Notes: generated by a model from the sequence alone, not told the origin. Positions 36,201 through 44,836 are shown, counted from the stretch's first letter. The stretch: DNA of 64,000 nucleotides from Nonlabens dokdonensis DSW-6 (GCF_000332115.1 NC_020156.1:744001-808000); one strand, 5' to 3'. Program-made: numbers and translations.

Positions 36201-37721
36201 AAGGATAGAATATTTCAAGGGACTAAAGAACGTATTCGTCCCATTATGCTCACGGCCACCACAGATATTTTTGGGTTTTTACCAATGGCATTTTCCACAT
36301 CAGCCGGTGCAGAGGTGCAACAACCGCTCGCTACGGTAGTTATTGGTGGGATGCTTACGGCCACCCTACTCACGTTGATCGTACTTCCCGTGCTCTATAC
36401 CTTTATAGAAAAGCGACGTGAGCGCAAAGACCAGAACAAGATTGGTTCGTTTAATCCGCAAGCATTGGCCACGATTTTAATACTTGGTTTTATGTTAGGT
36501 GGTACCGCTTTCGCGCCTGCCCAGAGCGCAGTCGAAGGGAAAGGGCAACAAACACAAGCACCTGTGCCAGACCTCATTGTTCAGGATAGCATTACACCCA
36601 TTACCTTATCTCGGGCTGTAGAAATTGCTAAAGAGAATTATCCAGCACTCAAGACGAGCCAACTCGAAATAGAAAGACAGAGCGCACTCACGGGCAATGC
36701 CTATGACTTCGGTAATACTAAAGTATTTACAGGTGGCGAAGAAGTGGCAGATGGTCAGGGCATTTATACCTTGATAGGTATCGGTCAACAAAATATTGAT
36801 CTATTGGGAATAGGTGCCAAAAAACGCTTGCAACAACAACGCATCCAGTTAGCCGAAACAGCTTTTGACCTATCTGAAATCCAGATAGAACTGGAAGTCA
36901 AAAAAGCCTGGTCAGAAGCTTTTCAGGCAAAGAAGAAATTTGTTCTTTATCGAGAACTGGACAGCATTTATGGTCAATTTGCACAATCTGTAGAACTCAA
37001 TTTTGAAGTCGAAGCCATTTCGAGACTGGAATATGCTGCTGCGCGCAATCAAGCGTTACAGATAACCAACAGGTTTCAGCAGGCAGAAACAGATTATTTA
37101 ATCGCATTACAAAAACTCAATCTTTGGTTGACACCAGATACGATGTACACCGTAGCTGATGAATTTGAAGCTACCGAAATTTCGGTGTTAGAGACTGATG
37201 ATACATTGGATGAACATCCCGAGTTATCGCTTTCGCGAAAGCGTATAGACGAAGCACAGGCAAGCTATGATGCAGCAAGAGCAAATTTGTTGCCCAAATT
37301 CAATCTGCAAGGTGGCCTGCAACGTGTAAATGGCGATAGTGGTTTCTACACCTATCAGGCAGGGATTTCCATACCGCTGTTTTCTGGCCCAGACCGCAGC
37401 CGCGCAAAAGCTGCTAAACTGGATGCACAGATTGCAGAAACCAATGCCGCATTCAAACAACGCGAGCTGCAATCCCAATATACACAAGCACAGCAAAATT
37501 ATACACGATGGCGAGATACTTGGTTTTTCTATAAAACCGAAGCTCTGCCACTTGCCATAGACCAGCGCAAAGGCGCATTGCTCGCCTACAAAGAAGGTGC
37601 GCTTGATTATGCAGCATTCACGCAAATTATACGTGATGCCATACAGACCGAAATGGATGCGCTGGACGCACTCGATAATTATTTAGAAGCCTTGTTTAAA
37701 CTACAATATTTCCAAAACTAA
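33276..37721 (+). CDS. czcA: CzcA-type RND pump fused to a TolC-like channel
   Basis: This 1481-aa protein joins an RND transporter (about 1-1045) to an outer-membrane-factor domain (about 1100-1480). TM4 has GAIDFGIIIDGAVIIIEG, the DFGxxxD form of the divalent-metal (CzcA) branch, suggesting Zn/Co/Cd. The junction (about 1050-1095) contains a basic stretch, then a hydrophobic segment ATILILGFMLGGTAFAPAQS that looks like an internal signal peptide with an A-x-A-like cleavage site. The TolC part could be released after export. Such fusions are known in Bacteroidota. A palindrome copy encodes LSRKR at about 1320, in the TolC part. The adaptor follows after 6 bp. Confidence 0.9.
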   Translation: MINRIIDFSINNKFIIGLFTLTLVGVGIWSMATVNLGSVPDITNNQVQVITQSPNLGTEDIEQFVTYPVELSMGNLPGVTEIRSISRFGLSVVTIVFEDDMGTYLPRQLVGEKLNELGESIPEKFGSPSMGPISTGLGQIYEYTIQPGKGFENRYSPMELRTIQDWVIKRQLTLLEGVVEVNSYGGSIKQYEVAVDPEKLNSMGISISQVYDALAMNNVNTGGAYIEKNKMSNFIRGEGLIRSLEDIKNISIINEGNIPITIGDVATRVHFGSQVRYGAFTQDGKEAVGGMIMMLKGSNPNAVIQNVKDRMAEIEKSLPEGLTIAPIIDRSELIARTTDTVKTNLLEGALIVIFALVLLLGSLRGGIITATTIPLSLLFAFILMKQFNVWANLMSLGAIDFGIIIDGAVIIIEGTVYEIQKRIRSGKLKFNQGVMDKVAYDAGSTMMGSAFFGQIIILIVFTPILFLTGVEGKMFKPMAYTFGFAMIGAIILCLTYVPMMAALFMKPVQNTKNWFGRFERWLEKISDKIIGAIHSAYMPLLKGALKLKLIVLSAATVLLLIAGFIFSNMGGEFVPQLDEGDLAMQALIRPGSSLSESIEVSKKIETILLENFSEIKTVTARIGVADIPTDPMPMDIADMYIILNKDMDEWTTATTKEGLIDAIRDKLDEELVGVNLVFTQPVELRFNELLEGVREDIAVKLYGEDLDVLSQKVQEMAAIIQTVPGAGDVSAERTAGLPQMTVKYKRDKMAQYGLDIQKVNDYISTAFAGGTAGVIFEGEKRFDLVVRFDESHRKSIDDLRNMYIDLKDGNQIPIIEIAEIEYVPGPMQISRDNTYRRTYVGVNARGRDVESVVKDIQQKLDEELDLPSGYYITYGGEFENLQSAKDRLIIVVPIALFLIFILLYFALKSFSQSLMIYIAIPLAAIGGVFALWLRDMPFSISAGVGFIVLFGVAVLNGLVLINRFNSLKEEGVISIKDRIFQGTKERIRPIMLTATTDIFGFLPMAFSTSAGAEVQQPLATVVIGGMLTATLLTLIVLPVLYTFIEKRRERKDQNKIGSFNPQALATILILGFMLGGTAFAPAQSAVEGKGQQTQAPVPDLIVQDSITPITLSRAVEIAKENYPALKTSQLEIERQSALTGNAYDFGNTKVFTGGEEVADGQGIYTLIGIGQQNIDLLGIGAKKRLQQQRIQLAETAFDLSEIQIELEVKKAWSEAFQAKKKFVLYRELDSIYGQFAQSVELNFEVEAISRLEYAAARNQALQITNRFQQAETDYLIALQKLNLWLTPDTMYTVADEFEATEISVLETDDTLDEHPELSLSRKRIDEAQASYDAARANLLPKFNLQGGLQRVNGDSGFYTYQAGISIPLFSGPDRSRAKAAKLDAQIAETNAAFKQRELQSQYTQAQQNYTRWRDTWFFYKTEALPLAIDQRKGALLAYKEGALDYAAFTQIIRDAIQTEMDALDALDNYLEALFKLQYFQN

Positions 37722-37727
37722 AAAAAG

Positions 37728-38951
37728 ATGAAAAAATTAAAATATATACCGATTACCACAATGCTTATGGCATTGACATTATTCAGCTGTGGCGAGTCAA
37801 AAACTGAAGATGGCCACGATGAAGCCACCCATTCTGAAACAGAAGAAAATCACTCTGAAGGGGAAGATGAAGAAGATAATATGGAAGGCGAAGCTAAGGA
37901 AGTAATGCTCACGGCACAGCAGTTTGAAGCCTTACAGATGGAAATTGACACGCTCTCACAACGTTATATGAGCGGTTATGTAGAAGCAAATGGCACGCTG
38001 GAAGTACCACCACAAAACGAAGCATCCATTACCGCCATAACAGGAGCAAATGTGGCATCCATAGAAGTAATAGAAGGTGATGAAGTGAAAAAAAATCAAG
38101 CGGTCGCCTATCTCTCACATCCCAGCATCATACAGATACAGAGCGATTACTTAAATGCACACAGCAACAGTCGGTTTTTAAAACAAGAATACGAACGTCA
38201 AAAAAGGCTTTATGAAGCTGGTGTGGCATCTGGTATGAATTTCCAAAAGGCAACGGCAGACTATCAGTCATCTACCGCAATGGTAAAAGGGCTTGAAGCA
38301 CAGTTGCGACAGTACAACATCAATGCAAGTGGCGTGCGCAATGGTACCATATACCAGCGTGTTGCGTTGCGCAGTCCCATTGCAGGTGTGGTAGAAAAGG
38401 TTTTCATAAAAACTGGTCAATATGTAGAACCACAGACCAATCTTATGGAAATAGTAGATACAGACCACGTACACGCAGATTTGATGGTTTTTGAAAAAGA
38501 TGTGGACAAAGTGAAGAAGGGACAAAAGGTACGTTTCAGTATCCAATCGCGTCCAGGAAAAGAACTGGAAGCCGTAATTTATTCGGTTAGCCAGACCTTT
38601 GAACAAGACCCAAAAGCAGTGCACGTTCACGCTGAAATTGAGAATAAAGAAAGTGGTCTTATCCCTGGTATGTATATAAAAGGTAAAATTGAAGTTGATA
38701 ACCAACAGACTACAGCACTACCTAAAAGTGCCATAGTTACAGAAGCTGGAAAGGACTATGTATTTACAGCGCAAGGAGAAGGCGATGTGTGGAGTTTTAC
38801 ACCAATAGAGGTTACAACCGGCGAGAAAGATGGCGACTGGATTGCCATACGCTTTTTTGAAACCCCAGATCCCAATACACGTTTTGCATTCAACAATGCC
38901 TATTACCTGATGGGAGAAATGAAAAAGGGAGAAACTGAACACGAACATTAA
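37728..38951 (+). CDS. czcB: CzcB-type RND adaptor lipoprotein
   Basis: This 407-aa lipoprotein (LTLFSC lipobox) has an N-terminal His/Glu/Asp-rich stretch (about 27-55) suited to Zn-like ions, followed by barrel-sandwich, hairpin (about 135-175) and beta-barrel domains of membrane-fusion proteins. It lacks the HMBD of the CusB-type adaptor at 31067. It couples to the RND-TolC fusion just upstream and precedes a CDF gene after 5 bp. Confidence 0.88.
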   Translation: MKKLKYIPITTMLMALTLFSCGESKTEDGHDEATHSETEENHSEGEDEEDNMEGEAKEVMLTAQQFEALQMEIDTLSQRYMSGYVEANGTLEVPPQNEASITAITGANVASIEVIEGDEVKKNQAVAYLSHPSIIQIQSDYLNAHSNSRFLKQEYERQKRLYEAGVASGMNFQKATADYQSSTAMVKGLEAQLRQYNINASGVRNGTIYQRVALRSPIAGVVEKVFIKTGQYVEPQTNLMEIVDTDHVHADLMVFEKDVDKVKKGQKVRFSIQSRPGKELEAVIYSVSQTFEQDPKAVHVHAEIENKESGLIPGMYIKGKIEVDNQQTTALPKSAIVTEAGKDYVFTAQGEGDVWSFTPIEVTTGEKDGDWIAIRFFETPDPNTRFAFNNAYYLMGEMKKGETEHEH

Positions 38952-38956
38952 TAACT

Positions 38957-39598
38957 ATGGATAAGACAAGAAGAAATAATCTTAAACAAGCCAGAACGCT
39001 ACAGATTTGGAACGTTGTTTATGATGTTATTGAAGTAGTGGTCTCGCTTATAGCAGGATTTACGGCCAATAGTTCAGCATTAATTGGTTGGGGATTAGAC
39101 AGCACGATTGAAGTGGTAAGTGCGGGAACATTAGGCTGGCGACTGCACGGCGAGATTAAAGGTATCGATGAAGAAAAAGTAAAACGAAGACAAAAAATCA
39201 CGTTAAACGTAATTGCAATTTCATTTACGCTCATCTGTATTTTCATTTCCTACGATTCCATTACAAAGCTTATAAATAAAGAAACCGCAAACTGGAGCAC
39301 TTTGGGACTGATTATATTATTGGTTTCCCTCGTTGTAAACCCAATTCTAATATATTTCAAAAGAAAATATGGAAAGAAATTGGATAGCCCTGCCTTGTTG
39401 GCAGATGCCAAGGACACCTTTATTTGCCTGTACCAGACCGTGGTCGTACTTATAGGATTGCTATTAGTCAACTGGCTGGGCTGGTGGTGGGCAGATCCCG
39501 TTGCGGCCTTGCTCATCGTCCCGTACGCAGCAAAAGAAGGCTGGGAAGCCTATAACAAGGCTAAAAACATCAACCATAACACCGCACAAAATGACTGA
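38957..39598 (+). CDS. Short cation diffusion facilitator-like transporter
   Basis: This 213-aa membrane protein has CDF-type motifs: GLDSTIEVVS in TM2 and DAKDTFICL in TM5 replace the usual HxxxD/HxxxD sites with Asp-only forms. It has about six hydrophobic helices, and the cytoplasmic C-terminal domain of full CDF proteins is missing. Substrate is probably Zn, Co or Fe ions, by context. Its last 8 bases overlap the Fur-family start. Confidence 0.75.
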   Translation: MDKTRRNNLKQARTLQIWNVVYDVIEVVVSLIAGFTANSSALIGWGLDSTIEVVSAGTLGWRLHGEIKGIDEEKVKRRQKITLNVIAISFTLICIFISYDSITKLINKETANWSTLGLIILLVSLVVNPILIYFKRKYGKKLDSPALLADAKDTFICLYQTVVVLIGLLLVNWLGWWWADPVAALLIVPYAAKEGWEAYNKAKNINHNTAQND

Positions 39599-40013
39599 AA
39601 TTGAAAAAACATTAAATGACCATAACGTGCGTCCCACCGCAATGCGCATATTGATTTATAAGTATATGGCCGATAGGGATGCCGCCATCGCCCTGACTGA
39701 TATTGAAAATGCTTTCGCAAAAGCGGATAGAACCACATTGTACCGAACCCTAAAAACGTTTGAAGAAAAAAACGTGGTACATCACATAGATGACGGAACT
39801 GGAATCTCTAAATACGCACTTTGTGAAGAAGGCTGTAATTGTGAAATAGAACAGGATTTGCACTTGCATTTCCATTGCACTAACTGTGACGAAACGGTTT
39901 GTTTAACGGAACAAAAAATCCCGCATATCAATTTGCCCGATGGATATTTGGCAGAGGATGTTAATCTCGTGGTTACGGGAATATGTGAAAAATGTAGCAG
40001 TAATTTACTTTAA
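39591..40013 (+). CDS. Fur-family metal regulator
   Basis: I chose ATG 39591 (140 aa, MTEIEKTLNDHNVRPT), which starts inside the CDF gene; an earlier start would add 30 unrelated residues. The winged helix shows RPTAMRILIYKYM and DRTTLYRTLKTFEE. The dimer/metal domain has HLHFHCTNCDETVCL and GICEKCSS, giving a structural zinc site with two CxxC motifs. A degenerate palindrome copy (39711-39725) encodes AFAKA. It likely represses this zinc-type operon. Zur, Fur or another specificity cannot be separated by eye. Confidence 0.85.
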   Translation: MTEIEKTLNDHNVRPTAMRILIYKYMADRDAAIALTDIENAFAKADRTTLYRTLKTFEEKNVVHHIDDGTGISKYALCEEGCNCEIEQDLHLHFHCTNCDETVCLTEQKIPHINLPDGYLAEDVNLVVTGICEKCSSNLL

Positions 40014-40032
40014 CAAACAAATTAGATTGATT

Positions 40033-40824
40033 TTGAAAAAAAGCACTTTTATAATAACTAAAATGGACTGCCCTTCAGAAGAGCAGATGATTCGGATGAA
40101 GTTAGAGTCTTATGCTCAAGTAAAACACTTGGATTTTGATATTCCTAACAGAAAATTGGAAGTATATCACGTGGACGACGTCAAGGCGATAAAAACGTCT
40201 ATAGCCAGCTTAAAACTTGGGGATTCCTTAGAAGGAACCACAGAAGCCGAACCACCCGTAATGGAAGACCAATCCAAACAAAAAAGAATCCTATGGTGGG
40301 TCTTGGGCATCAACTTTGGCTTTTTCGTTATCGAAATGACCACCGGTTGGATTTCTTCTTCGATGGGTCTTGTGGCAGACTCATTAGATATGCTGGCAGA
40401 TTCCATCGTATATGCATTAAGCCTATTTGCGGTAGGCGGTGCCATTTCAAGAAAAAAGAAGGTTGCGAAATACAGCGGATACTTTCAGATGGCATTGGCA
40501 ATACTTGGGTTTGCAGAGGTCTTGAGAAGGTTTTTTAGTGATACCGAAACACCTTTGTTCCAATGGATGATTATCGTTTCAATTTTCGCATTGGTAGGTA
40601 ATTTGATATCGCTCTGGCTTATCAACAAAACCAAGAGCAAAGAAGCTCATATGCAGGCAAGTGCCATTTTTACGTCCAATGATATCATTGTCAATGGTGG
40701 TGTTATAGTAGCAGGGATACTGGTTTATTTTCTGAATAGTAAATGGCCCGATTTGGTGATTGGCGGGATCGTTTTCACTTTTGTAATGCGCGGTGCATTG
40801 AGAATACTGAAATTATCGAAGTAG
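40033..40824 (+). CDS. CDF transporter with N-terminal HMA-like domain
   Basis: The TTG at 40033 gives MKKSTFIITKMDCPSEEQ, 263 aa, 19 bp after the Fur gene; a longer frame would run into fur. The N-terminal part (about 1-68) is HMA-like with only one cysteine (MDCPSEE), a form common in zinc transporters. The rest has CDF helices with ADSLDMLADS and a SAIFTSND region. The metal is probably Zn or Cd. A zinc-type ATPase follows. Confidence 0.76.
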   Translation: MKKSTFIITKMDCPSEEQMIRMKLESYAQVKHLDFDIPNRKLEVYHVDDVKAIKTSIASLKLGDSLEGTTEAEPPVMEDQSKQKRILWWVLGINFGFFVIEMTTGWISSSMGLVADSLDMLADSIVYALSLFAVGGAISRKKKVAKYSGYFQMALAILGFAEVLRRFFSDTETPLFQWMIIVSIFALVGNLISLWLINKTKSKEAHMQASAIFTSNDIIVNGGVIVAGILVYFLNSKWPDLVIGGIVFTFVMRGALRILKLSK

Positions 40825-40857
40825 TTTTTAAAATAATATCAAACTTGATTAGAACAT

Positions 40858-42825
40858 ATGAAAAAGAAAAAAGTAAATTTACGGGACATTGACCCAAAAG
40901 AACATAAGGGCGAGCACAGTCACGATGATGACCATAACCATAGCAGCCCTGAAGAAATTTCAAACTTTAGAACCTATCTACCGGCAATTTTCAGCTTTGT
41001 GATGCTGATAGCCGGAATTGCTATTGATTACTTTGATGCGTTTCTTTTCTTCAAAGGATGGATTCGCATAGTGTGGTACACGGTAGCCTATATACCTGTG
41101 GGATTCCCTGTAATTAAGGAAGGTTGGAAGAGTGTCAAAAATGGTGATTTTTTTACGGAATTCTTCTTAATGTCCATAGCCACTTTAGGTGCATTTGCCA
41201 TTGGCGAATATCCCGAAGGTGTTGCCGTAATGCTGTTTTATGCTGTGGGCGAACTCTTCCAAAATGCGGCCGTTAACCGTGCGAAAGGAAATATAAAAGC
41301 CTTACTCGATGTAAGACCAAATGAGGCATTAGTTTATCGTGATGGCGATTATGTTTCAGTAAATCCCGAGACAGTTGAAATTGGCGAAAAGATACAGGTA
41401 CGTGTAGGCGAAAAAGTTCCGCTTGATGGTATTCTGCTTTCTGAAAAGGGTTCTTTTAATACTGCTGCCTTGACAGGCGAAAGCAAACCTGATACTATTG
41501 CTAAAGGCGATACCGTTTTTGCTGGAAGTATTAATCTCGATGGAGTTATTGAAGTTGAAACAACAAAAGAATTTAAGGACAGTTCCATTGCACGTATTCT
41601 CGATATGGTGCAAAACGCAACTGCTAGAAAATCAAAAACGGAATTGTTCATTAGAAAATTTGCGCGGATTTATACGCCTATCGTTGTATTCCTTGCCATC
41701 AGCCTGACGTTTCTTCCTTACTTTTTTGTAGATGATTATGTGTTTAGAGATTGGTTATATCGTGCATTGATATTCCTCGTGATTTCGTGTCCTTGTGCTT
41801 TGGTTATCTCGATACCGCTAGGTTATTTCGGTGGTTTGGGAGCTGCTTCACGTAATGGTATTCTTTTTAAGGGTGCGTCCTTTCTCGATGCAATGACTCA
41901 AGTTAATACCGTAGTGATGGATAAGACGGGAACGGTCACTAAAGCAGTATTTAAGATTAAAGAAATTGTTACTGGTTCCGCTTTCGCGAAAGCAGAATTT
42001 ATGAAATACCTAATGGCAATGGAAGAGCAATCCACGCATCCAATAGCAATAGCCATTATGGAATATAAGGCTGAAGGAGCAGATTATAATGCTACAGACG
42101 TTTCTGAAATTGCAGGTAAAGGTTTGAAAGGTAGCGTAAATGGAAAAACAGTCTTAGTTGGGAACAAAGCATTGATGACAGCACATCAGATAGAAGTTCC
42201 AGCAGAAACAGACAACATTGTTGAGTCTATAGTGATGGTAGGTATAGATGGCGCATTTGCAGGTTATGTAACAATCGCCGATGAATTGAAAGACGATGCG
42301 CATCAAGCGATCAAAGAAATAAGGGCAGCAGGAATCGATAAGATTATTATGCTTTCTGGAGATAAGGATTCTATCACTCAAGAAGTAGCAAAAGAATTAG
42401 GCATCGACTGGGCAAAAGGTGGAATGCTTCCAGAAGACAAACTCAATGAGGTGGAAAAATTAAAACAGCAACCAGATACTAAGGTGGCTTTTATAGGTGA
42501 TGGTATTAATGATGCGCCTGTACTTGCGGCTAGTGATGTAGGAATCGCGATGGGCGGTCTTGGTAGCGATGTGGCTATTGAAACCGCAGATGTTATTATA
42601 CAAACAGATCAACCCAGTAAAATCTCAAGAGCGATAAAAATAGGCCGTTCTACACGTCGGGTTGTTTGGCAAAATATCATACTTGCCTTTGGCGTGAAAG
42701 TTATTGTATTAATATTAGGCGCTGGAGGTCTCGCCACAATGTGGGAAGCAGTCTTTGCAGATGTAGGTGTAGCATTGCTGGCTATTCTCAATGCTGTTCG
42801 ATTGCAGAAAATGAAGTGGGAGTAA
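40858..42825 (+). CDS. zntA: Zn/Cd/Pb-exporting P1B-type ATPase (ZntA-type)
   Basis: This 655-aa inner-membrane pump has a short His/Asp-rich N-terminus (HKGEHSHDDDHNHSSP) instead of an HMA domain, which may be supplied by the CDF at 40033. Core motifs: CPCALVIS in TM6, D of DKTGTVTK, GDGINDAPV, K in TM7 (FGVKVIVL) and D in TM8 (FADVGVALLAIL), the PIB-2 signature for Zn/Cd/Pb. A palindrome copy (41979-41994) encodes SAFAKAEF in the cytoplasmic loop. It ends the divalent-metal operon. Confidence 0.92.
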   Translation: MKKKKVNLRDIDPKEHKGEHSHDDDHNHSSPEEISNFRTYLPAIFSFVMLIAGIAIDYFDAFLFFKGWIRIVWYTVAYIPVGFPVIKEGWKSVKNGDFFTEFFLMSIATLGAFAIGEYPEGVAVMLFYAVGELFQNAAVNRAKGNIKALLDVRPNEALVYRDGDYVSVNPETVEIGEKIQVRVGEKVPLDGILLSEKGSFNTAALTGESKPDTIAKGDTVFAGSINLDGVIEVETTKEFKDSSIARILDMVQNATARKSKTELFIRKFARIYTPIVVFLAISLTFLPYFFVDDYVFRDWLYRALIFLVISCPCALVISIPLGYFGGLGAASRNGILFKGASFLDAMTQVNTVVMDKTGTVTKAVFKIKEIVTGSAFAKAEFMKYLMAMEEQSTHPIAIAIMEYKAEGADYNATDVSEIAGKGLKGSVNGKTVLVGNKALMTAHQIEVPAETDNIVESIVMVGIDGAFAGYVTIADELKDDAHQAIKEIRAAGIDKIIMLSGDKDSITQEVAKELGIDWAKGGMLPEDKLNEVEKLKQQPDTKVAFIGDGINDAPVLAASDVGIAMGGLGSDVAIETADVIIQTDQPSKISRAIKIGRSTRRVVWQNIILAFGVKVIVLILGAGGLATMWEAVFADVGVALLAILNAVRLQKMKWE

Positions 42826-42934
42826 ACATTACAATCTAATAGTATTTTCAATAAGCATTGATTTTGAGAGTGTTAAAGAAATATCACTCTTCAAAAAGTT
42901 CGAACTCTGTCCCGTTGAGTTCACAATTTATTAC

Positions 42935-42970
42935 AAAGCTTTTTAAACCAATTGTTTAAGGAGCTTTTTT
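42935..42970 (+). terminator. Weak terminator after the zinc ATPase
   Basis: AAAGCT (42935-42940) and AGCT at about 42962-42966 bracket a partly paired stem (TTTAAAC/GTTTAAG) and lead into a run of T residues. It lies about 110 bp after the ATPase stop. Just before it, 42886-42927 matches a segment near 56570. Confidence 0.4.
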
Positions 42971-43091
42971 ATATTACCTAAAAACTTTAAATATTATTTA
43001 GTTATCTGTAAGACAGACTTTTATAGGTTTGAACTATGTCTTTACAATAAATTCGAAGTTTTTTTGGCACTAATTGCTGATTCTACCCTTC

Positions 43092-43450
43092 TCATCTTCT
43101 AATCTTCCATCTCTTTTTTACATCTTTCACATTATTATTTCCAAAAGTATATTCGAGGTAAGAATTAATATTACGACTGTCGCTACCACCACTACCATCG
43201 ATTCCTAAATCACGAAATTGTGTCGTGCAGCGCCAAGGTATAGAATATATTATATCGCTCATAGTTATTTTTCCTGTCTAATTGCCCAAGTTTTTTGTAA
43301 GGCAAGATTAAGGGAACCTAAACTTCTAGTTTCATAGGTGCCACCCAAATAGAAGGGCTACTGTACCAACCGCTTACTTCAAACTTATAGTCCTTTGGTA
43401 AGCCAAACGTATTTTGCGCATAAAAACCGAAAGTTTCTTGAGAGGTTGAG
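43092..43450 (-). pseudogene. Decayed C-terminus of a TonB-dependent/outer-membrane beta-barrel protein
   Basis: On the minus strand a recognisable outer-membrane beta-barrel family C-terminus is spread over different frames. First QETFGFYAQNTFGLPKDYK then EVSGWYSSPSIW; after a frameshift GTYETRSLGSLNLALQKTW; after another shift MSDIIYSIPW then GIDGSGGSDSRN, YLEYTFGNNNVKD and a stop (43092-43094). The order matches the family's usual end (LPK.Y, SPSIW, WRG.TQF, GG.DSR, Y.FGN). Everything N-terminal is missing, so it is a remnant with at least two frameshifts. Confidence 0.72.
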
Positions 43451-43453
43451 AGG

Positions 43454-43570
43454 ATTCCTGTATTTATTAATGATATTATTCCAGAAAGTAAGCTGGAAAA
43501 AAATTACCTCACATCTCTGGGTGCTACCGTTGGTTTTCTAATTGGTATCATAGGAGAAAAATTAATTTAA
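43454..43570 (+). pseudogene. 3' fragment of a membrane protein, possibly ZIP-type transporter
   Basis: An open frame without a good start encodes about 38 residues: IPVFINDIIPESKLEKNYL, then a hydrophobic GATVGFLIGIIGEKLI and TAA at 43568-43570. The pattern (D/E-IIPE followed by a Gly-rich last helix) resembles the end of ZIP metal transporters. It abuts the decayed beta-barrel gene and ends 3 bp before mscS. It is likely a truncated relic; the family is uncertain. Confidence 0.4.
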
Positions 43571-43573
43571 GTT

Positions 43574-44701
43574 ATGAAAGAATTTTTTATAGAATACAAA
43601 TCGCACATCATTTGGATTGTGAGCGTTATCGCTGTCGTTTTAGTTTTACGGTTCTTAACCACGCTGTTACACAAATGGCTCGTAAAGAAAGAAGCCGAAA
43701 AGTTCCCTGGAGAACCCACAAAACCTGTTGATTTAATTAAGCGTATTCTCAATACGCTATGGCTCGTAGTTGGACTTACCGCAATAAGTTTTGCCTTTGT
43801 TGACCGCGATATGGACAAGGCAATTCTGGGCAACCTAAAGCTGATTTTGTATTTAGGATTTTTATCAGTGTTTACGATTGTAGCTGCCACGAGTATTGAT
43901 ATGTGGTTTAAACGCAGTATCCAGCGTAAGATTGACTTACAGTATGACTATACCAGCTATAAATTTCTACGGTATGTGGCAGTTTTTGTTATTTACTTTG
44001 TCGGTATCATCTTTGGTTTACTGGCATTCCCATCTATGCGTGGGATTGCTCAAACTGCTCTTGGAGGTGCAGGAGTAATCGCTTTAATTGCTGGTGTGGC
44101 GTCACAAGAAGCGCTTGCAAATGTGGTAGGTGGCATTTTTATCATCGGCTTTAAGCCATTTAAAATAGGCGACGTTGTAAAAGTTACGGACACAATGGTA
44201 GGTACAGTAACTGATATTACACTGCGCCACACGGTCATCCGCAATTTTGAAAATAAAATGATAGTCATTCCTAATTCCATTATCAATAAGGAAAAGCTTA
44301 TCAACTATGACTTGGGCGACCTAAAATGTTGTGAGCACATTGAAATGGGAATTTCTTACGATAGTGATGTTGCTATGGCAAAGAAAATTATGAGCGAAGA
44401 GTGCGAGAAACATCCCTTAATTTGGGATAATCGTTCTGACCAAGATGTCAAAGACGGCAAACCAATGGTTAAAACCGCAATGACTAAAATCAACGAGTCC
44501 ACAATGACCATACGTGCGTGGGCGTGGTCAAGAAACTTTAGTGATTCTTTCCAGTTGAAATGTGATGTGAATGAGACTATTAAAGAACGTTTTGATGCCG
44601 TAGGGATTGATATGGCTTATCCATATCGTAACATAATTCTCAAAACTGAAAAAGGGCATCCTTTGGATGTGCAGATGAATGCTAAGGAAAACCAAGATTA
44701 A
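43574..44701 (+). CDS. MscS-family mechanosensitive channel
   Basis: This 375-aa protein has about four hydrophobic helices, a pore helix rich in Gly/Ala (AQTALGGAGVIALIAGVASQEALANVVGGIFI), the MscS beta domain (FKIGDVVKVTDTMVGTVTDITLRHTVIRNFENKMIVIPNS) and a cytoplasmic alpha/beta end. It opens on membrane stretch to release solutes. It stands alone between gene relics and a long inverted repeat, so its grouping with the downstream sigma-54 operon is uncertain. Confidence 0.88.
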   Translation: MKEFFIEYKSHIIWIVSVIAVVLVLRFLTTLLHKWLVKKEAEKFPGEPTKPVDLIKRILNTLWLVVGLTAISFAFVDRDMDKAILGNLKLILYLGFLSVFTIVAATSIDMWFKRSIQRKIDLQYDYTSYKFLRYVAVFVIYFVGIIFGLLAFPSMRGIAQTALGGAGVIALIAGVASQEALANVVGGIFIIGFKPFKIGDVVKVTDTMVGTVTDITLRHTVIRNFENKMIVIPNSIINKEKLINYDLGDLKCCEHIEMGISYDSDVAMAKKIMSEECEKHPLIWDNRSDQDVKDGKPMVKTAMTKINESTMTIRAWAWSRNFSDSFQLKCDVNETIKERFDAVGIDMAYPYRNIILKTEKGHPLDVQMNAKENQD

Positions 44702-44721
44702 CTTTAAAATAGACAAGGTAA

Positions 44722-44763
44722 AACTGCGTAATTATTACCCAATTGAGTAATAATTACGCAGTT
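44722..44763. repeat. 17-bp perfect inverted repeat (long stem-loop)
   Basis: AACTGCGTAATTATTAC (44722-44738) pairs perfectly with GTAATAATTACGCAGTT (44747-44763) around an 8-nt loop, 20 bp after the mscS stop. There is no T-tract on the plus strand. It could end transcription or be a protein-binding site; it precedes a sigma-54-type promoter by 73 bp. Confidence 0.75.
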
Positions 44764-44836
44764 CATTAAATCGTTAAATATTTTATTCGTCTAAAAACCA
44801 GTTGTTTACAAACTTATTCTAAATCAATCTTTTTAG

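Noticed and set aside
36503..36518. CCGCTTTCGCGCCTGC as a palindrome copy
   Set aside because: Only the left half matches; it may be a decayed copy but is not counted.
39501..39590. A longer N-terminus for the Fur-family protein
   Set aside because: The extra 30 residues are the CDF gene in another frame and do not resemble any Fur N-terminus.
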